From contig UQLW01000062.1 of assembly GCA_900542005.1 (NCBI GenBank), forward strand, positions 1 through 6,387: 6,387 nucleotides of DNA. The letters are read 5' to 3'. Both the position numbers and the translations under genes were made by a program. Below are positions 1 to 4,951 of the stretch, in pieces (position 1 is the stretch's first letter; every line of letters starts with the position of its first letter). Origin of the DNA: an uncultured Eubacteriales bacterium (GTDB lineage: Bacteria > Bacillota > Clostridia > Christensenellales > UMGS416). The notes beneath the pieces were generated by a model. It did no database searches, had not been told where the DNA came from, and worked only from the letters and a program-made list of their open reading frames with translations.

Positions 1-1
1 G

Positions 2-949
2 CTGCAGGCGGGCGCGCGCTGCGCCGGAGCGCGGGTGCAGCCGCTGCTTCAGGCCAATCTGCCTATGCACCGCTTTGCCCAGCGGGCCCTGGGCCTGCCG
101 CTGGGCGCCCATGTAGCCCAGGAGGGCGAGGGGTTCCGCATCCACTTCATCGGCCCGCAGGGCCGGGACATTTCCAGGGAAATGGCGAGGAAGCTGGATA
201 ACGCCCTGAAAAGGGGCGTGGAACCGGCGCAGCGCCTGGAGCCTCCGGCCCCTGCCCTGGCGGTAGAGGGGCTATATCTGGCCCAGCTGCAGCAGTTGCT
301 GCCCTGCGGGGGAGGAAGCGCGCCGGTAGTTGTGTTCTGCGGCGACCGGGCCGCGCTGGCCTGGGCAGGGCGGATGCTGGAGGGCTTGGGCTTTGCCCCA
401 GTGCTGGTGGATAAGGCGCCAGAGGCAGAACGCCCGGTCCCCAGCGGCGAATACCGCGCCCAGATGCTGGAGGCGGGCGCTGGCATCGGCCTGCGCCTGG
501 AGGGGTACCGGTACGGCCTGGTTGGGGCGCAGGGAACCCTTTACCAGGGCTGGAAGCTGGAAAAGCTGCTGGAGGCTGCCGCTTCCAGGGAATGGTCATT
601 GCAGCAGCTAAAGGAGGACGGCCTGCTGGCGCTGATTCGGATGCATCATGTGTCGGGCGGCGATCTGGATCCATTCGTTGCAGCCCACCCAATGGAGGAG
701 CGTTGGGAGCGGACCATCCCCTGCCCCTGGACCGACCGGGGCCGTATGGTGGCGCGCCTGGAAGGCTGGCAGGATTTCACCCGGGCGGAGGGTGCCTTTG
801 TCAGCCGGGGCGAGGGGCAGGTCAGCATTACCCCGCAGGATGACCTGCCGCTGATCCGCTTGGCGGTTCGCGGGCTTTCCCAGGAAGCATCACAGGAGCT
901 GCTCAGCGAATATGAAAAAAAGCTGCTGGAGCAGCTTAAGGAGAAATAG
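2..949 (+). CDS. C-terminal part of a phosphohexomutase-like protein, probably an NDP-sugar pyrophosphorylase fusion (5' partial)
   Basis: The frame is open to the left edge, so the gene starts outside the window; the GTG at 35 lies inside a conserved stretch, has no good ribosome binding site and is not taken as the start. Residue numbers count from that GTG. Phosphohexomutase order is visible: the end of domain I (1-60, GPQGRDIS strand-turn), domain II (75-180), a remnant of domain III (DGLLALIRM, 195-203) and the C-terminal domain (225-302). The catalytic serine loop (TASHNP type) is replaced by a shorter AHVAQEGE near 25-32, and the metal loop (DGDGDR type) by LEGYRY at 155-160, so mutase activity is unlikely. 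The IPCPW..RGRM motif (228-238) and the IHF strand recall, from memory, the degenerate mutase half of bacterial mannose-1-phosphate guanylyltransferase-like fusions. That makes a sugar-nucleotide role for cell-surface glycans plausible, but the nucleotidyltransferase half is not in view. Confidence 0.7.
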   Translation: MQAGARCAGARVQPLLQANLPMHRFAQRALGLPLGAHVAQEGEGFRIHFIGPQGRDISREMARKLDNALKRGVEPAQRLEPPAPALAVEGLYLAQLQQLLPCGGGSAPVVVFCGDRAALAWAGRMLEGLGFAPVLVDKAPEAERPVPSGEYRAQMLEAGAGIGLRLEGYRYGLVGAQGTLYQGWKLEKLLEAAASREWSLQQLKEDGLLALIRMHHVSGGDLDPFVAAHPMEERWERTIPCPWTDRGRMVARLEGWQDFTRAEGAFVSRGEGQVSITPQDDLPLIRLAVRGLSQEASQELLSEYEKKLLEQLKEK

Positions 950-981
950 GGCCCTCGGAAAAGCGGGGGATAGAAAGCCCA

Positions 982-1012
982 AAGGCTGCCGGGAGCTCCG
1001 GCAGCCTTCTTT
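982..1012 (+). terminator. Rho-independent terminator after the mutase-like gene
   Basis: A perfect 11-bp stem (AAGGCTGCCGG at 982-992 pairing with CCGGCAGCCTT at 998-1008) encloses a 5-nt loop and is followed by the T-rich CTTT. It begins 32 bp after the stop codon, which makes it the end of the upstream transcription unit. Confidence 0.85.
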
Positions 1013-1058
1013 GATGTCCACTTAGCCCGTTAGGGGGATACGGAACCTTCCCCATATT

Positions 1059-1086
1059 CCCGGGCGGGCCGTCTCGATAGCCCGGG
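1059..1086. repeat. Short inverted repeat in the convergent gap
   Basis: CCCGGGC (1059-1065) and GCCCGGG (1080-1086) form a 7-bp inverted repeat with a 14-nt loop. No T-tract follows on either strand. It lies in the 283-bp gap between two convergent genes (950-1232), where no coding sequence can be supported. In GC-rich DNA this may be chance. Confidence 0.25.
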
Positions 1087-1200
1087 CTTGGGATAAAGTA
1101 GATCCTTACCTGCATGGGACGGGCGGCCTCGGGCACGCTTTACGCCCGGCGCTATAGCAATCACCGGCTCCCTGTAGGCGCCACCGCATCCCACAATCGT

Positions 1201-1234
1201 AACCGGCGGCCTTCGCCTTGCGCCGCAGCCGGTT
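1201..1234 (-). terminator. Possible weak terminator of the oxidoreductase gene
   Basis: On the minus strand a hairpin starts at the stop codon: AACCGGC pairs with GCCGGTT (7 bp, plus strand 1201-1207 with 1228-1234), with a further GGC/GCC pairing inside. There is no clear T-tract afterwards, so this may only be a stabilising 3' hairpin. Confidence 0.3.
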
Positions 1235-2225
1235 ATGCTTCGCGCTCAAAGGGAAAGCGCAGGCCAATCTGCTGGCGGATGGCGTCGCAGATGGCCAGGA
1301 CGCGATGGGACACGTCGAAGCCCATGACCGGCGACTGCGTAAGCCCCTGATCCAGGCAATGGTGGACATGCTCAATTTCATACTGGAAGCCTTCATTGGC
1401 TACCGGGGATTCATAGGTTTCGCTGCCCTGGCTGGTGGTCAGCACGGCGCGGCTGGGATGCCAGAAATCGGGCACCTCGATGGAGCCCTCGTCCCCCCAG
1501 AGCAGCGCCGTATCCCGCTGGTAGCAGCTGATTCCGCCGGAAAGCATAGCGCTGCCGCCACCGGGATAGGCCAGCAGATAATTGCTCAGCGCGTCCACGC
1601 CGGTGGGAGCGAGATCCGCCAGGGCGGCGATGCGCTCCGGCGCACAGCCGTAACACATATCGGCATAGGAAATGGGATAAACGCCCACGTCCATAAGGGC
1701 CCCGCCGGCCAGCTGGGGGTTATAGATCCGGCTCTGTCCATCCCCCACCTGGCTGCCATAGGAGAAGGCTGCCTGCACCTGGCGCAGGCGGCCGATGCGC
1801 CCCTGCTGAAGCCACTGAACAACCTGCAGGTTCACCGGGAAAAAGCGGGTCCACATTGCCTCCATGGCAAAGCGGCCCTGGCGCTGCGCCGTTTGCCGCA
1901 GCTGTTCAAGCTCCGCGGTATTTACGCAGACGGGCTTTTCCACCAGCACATGCTTGCCGGCCATAAGCGCCATCTGGGCGTGCCGCAGATGCATGGGGTG
2001 CGGCGTGGCCACATAGACGATGTCGACCTGCGGGTCGGCCACCAGCGCCTCATAGCTGTCCAGCGCCTTCTCAGCCTGGTATTTTGCCTGGAAGGCCCGG
2101 GCCTTGTCCATACTGCGGGATGCAACAGCGTAGAGCTGAGCCCGGCCTACCAGCGTCATGCCGGACATAAAACGGTTGGCGATTGAGCCAAGGCCCAGTA
2201 CGCCCCATCGATAATTTTTTGCCAT
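1233..2225 (-). CDS. Gfo/Idh/MocA-family NAD(P)-dependent oxidoreductase
   Basis: A 330-residue protein, the usual size for this family. The N-terminal Rossmann fold starts at once with WGVLGLGSIANRF (residues 7-19, GxGxxA dinucleotide-binding turn), followed by ATPHPMH (73-79) and the family EKP motif (VLVEKPV, 93-99), whose Lys97 is the usual catalytic lysine. LAGGALMDVGVYPISYA (172-188) resembles the dihydrodiol dehydrogenase/sugar dehydrogenase branch and contains the conserved GxYP turn. The substrate is probably a sugar, polyol or similar carbonyl compound, but it cannot be read from sequence. The ATG at 2225 is chosen because AGGAGG sits 6 nt upstream and the Rossmann strand begins seven residues later. 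The frame stays open upstream to 2540 but only through mscL DNA. The gene stands alone, divergent from mscL, and is presumed cytosolic. Confidence 0.9.
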   Translation of the reverse strand: MAKNYRWGVLGLGSIANRFMSGMTLVGRAQLYAVASRSMDKARAFQAKYQAEKALDSYEALVADPQVDIVYVATPHPMHLRHAQMALMAGKHVLVEKPVCVNTAELEQLRQTAQRQGRFAMEAMWTRFFPVNLQVVQWLQQGRIGRLRQVQAAFSYGSQVGDGQSRIYNPQLAGGALMDVGVYPISYADMCYGCAPERIAALADLAPTGVDALSNYLLAYPGGGSAMLSGGISCYQRDTALLWGDEGSIEVPDFWHPSRAVLTTSQGSETYESPVANEGFQYEIEHVHHCLDQGLTQSPVMGFDVSHRVLAICDAIRQQIGLRFPFEREA

Positions 2226-2256
2226 GGTGAACCTCCTGAATGGATGCTTTACTGGC

Positions 2257-2285
2257 ATTATATGCAAAATCGCCCAGTTTGCAAA
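2257..2285 (-). promoter_or_regulatory. Promoter of the oxidoreductase gene
   Basis: On the minus strand a perfect TATAAT (plus 2257-2262) lies 17 nt downstream of TTTGCA (plus 2280-2285); the overlapping TTGCAA gives a 16-nt spacer. Each -35 candidate matches TTGACA at four of six positions. Predicted transcription starts about 25 nt before the ATG at 2225, leaving room only for the ribosome binding site. Confidence 0.6.
2263..2283. promoter_or_regulatory. Inverted repeat, candidate operator
   Basis: TGCAAA (2263-2268) and TTTGCA (2278-2283) form an inverted repeat with a 9-nt spacer. It fills the spacer and -35 region of the oxidoreductase promoter, where a bound dimeric regulator would block polymerase. 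The arms are short, so chance is possible. Confidence 0.3.
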
Positions 2286-2315
2286 GAAAAAACTTTTCTT
2301 CTCGACAAAAAATGA

Positions 2316-2321
2316 TATAAT
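2316..2321 (+). promoter_or_regulatory. -10 element of the mscL promoter
   Basis: A perfect TATAAT lies in an A/T-rich tract about 50 bp before the mscL start. The hexamer 17 nt upstream (CTTTTC, about 2293-2298) is a poor -35 match, and the better-looking TCGACA (2302-2307) is only 8 nt away. The promoter is therefore supported mainly by the -10 box and its position. Confidence 0.5.
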
Positions 2322-2370
2322 AAAACAGGCTGCGCGGGCTGTGCGGCAAAAAAAGAGGGAGAAGTGGGAA

Positions 2371-2847
2371 ATGCGAAAACTACTTAAGGAATTCAGGGAT
2401 TTTGCGGTGAAGGGCGACGCGCTGAGCATGGCTGTCGGCCTGATGATCGGCGGCGGCTTCAGCAGCATCGTATCCTCGGTGGTCAACGACCTGTTCATGC
2501 CGGTGGTAGGGCTGGTCACCGGCGGCGTGGATTTTTCCAACCTGTTCCTTTCGCTGAACGGGCAGCATTACGACACGCTGGAGCAGGCCAAGGCTGCCGG
2601 CGCGCCGGTGCTGGCATATGGGAGCTTTTTAACGGCGGTGCTGGATTTCCTGCTGCTGGCGCTGTGTGTATTTCTCTTCGTCAAGCTGATTAACGTGGTA
2701 AAGGAGCGGGCGGTCAAGCCTGCCCCGGCTGAGCCGGCCAAGCCGCCGCGGCTGTGCCCCTATTGCTACGGGGAGATCCATGATAAGGCGACGCGCTGCC
2801 CGCACTGCGCTGCGGAGCTGGCTCCAAAGGAGGACGAGGTGGCGTAA
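2371..2847 (+). CDS. mscL: Large-conductance mechanosensitive channel MscL with C-terminal zinc ribbon
   Basis: The 158-residue protein forms a membrane channel that opens under membrane tension and releases solutes during hypo-osmotic shock. The N-terminal amphipathic helix LLKEFRDFAVKGDALSMAVG (4-23) and TM1 through VVNDLFMPVVGLVTGGVDF (37-55) match the MscL family closely. A periplasmic-type loop (about 56-80) and TM2 (about 81-110) follow. After a Pro/Ala linker (116-127) there is a zinc ribbon, CPYC (129-132) and CPHC (143-146), which the E. coli protein lacks but which I recall from clostridial MscL proteins. The ATG at 2371 is chosen because the protein then begins directly with the MscL helix; a purine-rich GAGGGAGAAG lies upstream, slightly far for an ideal ribosome binding site. 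The gene is monocistronic, with its own promoter-like -10 box and terminator. Confidence 0.96.
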   Translation: MRKLLKEFRDFAVKGDALSMAVGLMIGGGFSSIVSSVVNDLFMPVVGLVTGGVDFSNLFLSLNGQHYDTLEQAKAAGAPVLAYGSFLTAVLDFLLLALCVFLFVKLINVVKERAVKPAPAEPAKPPRLCPYCYGEIHDKATRCPHCAAELAPKEDEVA

Positions 2848-2871
2848 AACCGCCCGCCAAGCAACATAACA

Positions 2872-2896
2872 AAAACCGCCTTGTATAGGCGGTTTT
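2872..2896. terminator. Bidirectional terminator between mscL and rubrerythrin genes
   Basis: A perfect 9-bp stem (AAAACCGCC 2872-2880, GGCGGTTTT 2888-2896) with a 7-nt loop sits between two convergent genes. On the plus strand the stem ends in TTTT followed by G; on the minus strand it ends in a run of five T followed by GTTATG. It can therefore end both the mscL and rubrerythrin transcripts. Confidence 0.85.
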
Positions 2897-2930
2897 GTGC
2901 TGTACAGGGCAAAGGGTAGGCGGCCCCGCG

Positions 2931-3464
2931 TTAGTAGTTCTCCATTTTGAGCTGGAAGAAGCTTTGCGGATGGGCGCAGGCAGGGCAGCTCTTGGGGGCT
3001 TCCGTACCCATGTAGATATAGCCGCAGTTGCGGCATTGCCAGGCCACCGTCTGCGGGCGCTGGAAGACGCGCCCCTCCAGGACATTGGCCATCAGCGCCA
3101 GATACCGCGCTTCGTGCTCCGCCTCTACCTCGCCCACATGCTTGAAGGCGTCGGCAATCTGGGTGAAGCCCTCCTCCCGGGCGACCTGTTCAAAATCGCG
3201 GTACATGACGGAATGCTCATAGTTCTCGCCCATGGCGGCGCTTTTGAGGTTCTCGGCCGTGCTGTGCACGTCCCCGAGGAAGTTAAACCAGCGGCTGGCA
3301 TGCGCTTTCTCGTTTTCGGCCGTTTCGAGGAATATGGCGGCGATTTGCTGGTATCCCTCCCGGTCGGCCTGGCGGGCGAAGAAGGTATACTTGTTGAAGG
3401 CCTGCGATTCGCCGGAAAAGGCGTCGCGGAGATTTTGTTCGGTACGGCTTCCTTTAAGCTCCAT
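2931..3464 (-). CDS. Rubrerythrin (peroxide-reducing diiron protein)
   Basis: A 177-residue cytosolic protein of the classical two-domain type. In anaerobes rubrerythrin reduces hydrogen peroxide to water, with electrons delivered through its rubredoxin domain. The ferritin-like four-helix domain (about 1-135) carries the diiron ligand pattern: Glu19, Glu52-x-x-His55, Glu80-x-x-Glu83 and Glu114-x-x-His117. The C-terminal rubredoxin-like domain binds one iron through C144RNC147 and C160PAC163. All expected ligands are present, so the protein should be active. The start at 3464 is supported by GGAGG six nt upstream and by the MELKGSRTEQNL family beginning; the frame extends 20 codons further upstream without similarity. 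It is a single gene, convergent with mscL. No PerR-like operator or clear promoter was recognised upstream. Confidence 0.96.
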   Translation of the reverse strand: MELKGSRTEQNLRDAFSGESQAFNKYTFFARQADREGYQQIAAIFLETAENEKAHASRWFNFLGDVHSTAENLKSAAMGENYEHSVMYRDFEQVAREEGFTQIADAFKHVGEVEAEHEARYLALMANVLEGRVFQRPQTVAWQCRNCGYIYMGTEAPKSCPACAHPQSFFQLKMENY

Positions 3465-3558
3465 GGAAATCCTCCTCAACTTTGGAATAGCCCTAGTATG
3501 CGCAGATGTGGTAAAATAAAACATGGCGCCAGGAAAAAAGAGCCGCTCATAGAGCCAG

Positions 3559-3612
3559 AAAAGAAGAACCGGCCTGCAGAGGCGCGGCGCAGGGGGCGAT
3601 GGAACTTCTTTT
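3559..3612. repeat. Long-armed inverted repeat between divergent genes
   Basis: AAAAGAAG (3559-3566) and CTTCTTTT (3605-3612) are perfect 8-bp arms around a 38-nt GC-rich loop that contains a smaller CCTGC/GCAGG pairing (3573-3577 with 3589-3593). It lies in the 218-bp divergent gap between the rubrerythrin and HD-domain genes. It could be an untranslated-leader structure or a weak terminator of either strand; no function is assigned. Confidence 0.3.
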
Positions 3613-3682
3613 AAGTAACCGGTGTCTTATCTTCTAGGCAGGATGTTTTGCCGGGCTGGCGCCGGGAATACAGGAGGGATAT

Positions 3683-4315
3683 ATGGATCGCGAAGCGGTA
3701 TACACACTGGCGAAGCAGCTAATGGAGGGCTCCTGCGCCCAGCCGGGGCGGGAGCGGGGCTATATCCTCCACCACGGCCTCCGGGTCGCTCGGGAGGCGA
3801 TGGATCTAAACCGCTGCCTGGGGCTTGGGGCGGACGAGGATCTGTTGTGGGCGGCTGGGCTTTTCCACGACGCGGGCAAGGGGCTGGAGCCCCATTGGCT
3901 GAGCTCCAGGGCGCTGGTTATGGAGCATCTGGCTCCGCTGGCGGACAACGCGGCTATGCTGGAAGCCATCGCCTATCTGGTGCGCTATCATGCCAAAAGG
4001 AGCGATCCGGCCCTGATGACCACGGAACTTAGGCTGCTTCAGGATGCGGATATCCTGGATCACCGCGGCTGCATGCAGATTTGGCTGGCCGTCGGGGGAG
4101 CAATTGCCTCCGGCGGGGAGCCGGGGCAGATTGCGGAGGAGTGGGCCGGGCGGCCGCGCCGGAAGCGGCGGGATGAGTTCCGCCAGATGCTGCACTTTGA
4201 GGAGTCCAGGCGGCGCTTCGATGGACGCCTTGCCCTGGAGAAGGAATTCTATGCAGCCCTTAACGCGGAAATTGCAGGGCAGAAATGCCCGGATAAGGAG
4301 CAGAACGATGGATAA
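3683..4315 (+). CDS. HD-domain protein, predicted metal-dependent phosphohydrolase
   Basis: A 210-residue soluble protein. The HD metal-site residues appear in order: His30/His31 in GYILHHGLRV, the namesake His62-Asp63 in GLFHDAGKG, His103 in YLVRYHAKRSD, and Asp121/Asp123 in LLQDADILDH. Known HD proteins hydrolyse phosphomonoester or phosphodiester bonds, often in nucleotides, but the substrate here is not evident. The C-terminal third (about 145-210) is charged and Arg-rich and has no motif I recognise. The ATG at 3683 is preceded by AGGAGGG at 3672-3678. The last 8 bp overlap the start of the DUF2284 gene, which implies one transcript and translational coupling. No convincing promoter was found in the gap upstream. 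Confidence 0.85.
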   Translation: MDREAVYTLAKQLMEGSCAQPGRERGYILHHGLRVAREAMDLNRCLGLGADEDLLWAAGLFHDAGKGLEPHWLSSRALVMEHLAPLADNAAMLEAIAYLVRYHAKRSDPALMTTELRLLQDADILDHRGCMQIWLAVGGAIASGGEPGQIAEEWAGRPRRKRRDEFRQMLHFEESRRRFDGRLALEKEFYAALNAEIAGQKCPDKEQNDG

Positions 4316-4847
4316 ATGGGTAAAAGAGGCGATGGAGCTGGGGGCCACCGAAGCCGGATGGCTGGATACGGCCCAGATCCGGTTCCTGCCGGAGGTACGC
4401 AAGATGTGCGTAGACGGGAAATGCGGCGGCTATGGGAAGAACTGGGCATGTCCGCCGGGCTGCGGCCCGGTGGAGGCGTGCGCCGAGCGGGTGCGGGGCT
4501 ACCGGCGCGGGCTTGTGTTTACCTTTGCGGCCCAGAGGGAGGATCCCTTCGATTACGAAGCGATCGAGATGGGCGGCAAAAGGATTAAGGAGCTGGCCCT
4601 GGCGATGCGGGACCGGCTGTGGGAGCAGGGGATGGAGCGCGTCTGGCTGATGACGCCGGGACCCTGCGCCCAATGCGCCCAGTGCCAGTATCCCAAGCCC
4701 TGCATCCACCCGGAGCTGGCGACGACCTCGCCGGAGGCCCAGGGCATGTGGGTGTCGGAGATCTGCAAGCAGGCCGACGTCAATTATAACAGCGGCAAGA
4801 ATACCGTGACCTATGTGGGCGCCGTGTTTTTTCAGGAGCCCGAATAG
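4308..4847 (+). CDS. DUF2284 cysteine-rich predicted metal-binding protein
   Basis: A 179-residue soluble protein with the DUF2284 pattern. After the N-terminal helix ALELGAT-like start comes C34VDGKC39GGYGKNWAC48PPGC52, and near the C-terminus GPC120AQC123AQC126...PC132IHPE, followed by a helix and TYVGAVFF. The cysteine spacing suggests iron-sulfur or other metal sites. The family has no established function that I can name, and the 'metal-binding' label is a prediction. The ATG at 4308 is supported by AAGGAG at 4295-4300 (7-nt spacing) and by the family-like start. The longer open frame back to 4044 lies within the HD gene and is rejected. It overlaps the HD gene stop by 8 bp. No strong terminator follows before the next promoter. 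Confidence 0.9.
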   Translation: MDKWVKEAMELGATEAGWLDTAQIRFLPEVRKMCVDGKCGGYGKNWACPPGCGPVEACAERVRGYRRGLVFTFAAQREDPFDYEAIEMGGKRIKELALAMRDRLWEQGMERVWLMTPGPCAQCAQCQYPKPCIHPELATTSPEAQGMWVSEICKQADVNYNSGKNTVTYVGAVFFQEPE

Positions 4848-4875
4848 AAAAAACGGGCGAAAAGGGGGCAAATCC

Positions 4876-4889
4876 GTCAATTGATTGAC
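4876..4889. promoter_or_regulatory. Palindrome overlapping the -35 box, candidate operator
   Basis: GTCAATTGATTGAC is a perfect 6-bp inverted repeat with a 2-nt centre. Its right arm shares five of six bases with the TTGACA -35 element of the downstream gene. This is where a dimeric repressor, or a class II-type activator, would act. The regulator is unknown. Confidence 0.45.
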
Positions 4890-4913
4890 AAAGATTGTTT
4901 CTTTCAGTAAAAT
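4885..4913 (+). promoter_or_regulatory. Near-consensus promoter of the secreted repeat protein gene
   Basis: TTGACA (4885-4890), a 17-nt spacer and TAAAAT (4908-4913) form an almost perfect housekeeping-sigma promoter. Transcription would start near 4920, giving a 5' leader of about 30 nt that carries GGAGG at 4940-4944. The gene therefore has its own strong start, separate from the HD-DUF2284 unit. Confidence 0.85.
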
Positions 4914-4951
4914 AGTTCTATTCAAAACTGATAGGGTTTGGAGGAAAGAGC

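Noticed and set aside
950..1232. Possible small gene in the convergent gap
   Set aside because: Short frames exist on both strands, but none has a ribosome binding site plus a protein-like composition.
1218..2186. Long plus-strand open frame (322 codons) opposite the oxidoreductase gene
   Set aside because: It has no recognisable domain, no good ribosome binding site, and is complementary to a gene with clear family motifs. Long antisense frames are common in GC-rich coding DNA.
2226..2540. N-terminal extension of the oxidoreductase frame into the mscL region
   Set aside because: The Rossmann motif begins just after the ATG at 2225, which has an ideal AGGAGG. The extension is antisense to mscL and lies upstream of the promoter.
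2895..3614. Plus-strand open frame (239 codons) across the rubrerythrin gene
   Set aside because: It is the antisense shadow of a rubrerythrin with every metal ligand intact, and it has no family features of its own.
4260..4925. Minus-strand open frame (221 codons) across the DUF2284 gene
   Set aside because: Antisense to a gene with conserved cysteine motifs. It starts inside the promoter region of the next gene and has no domain.
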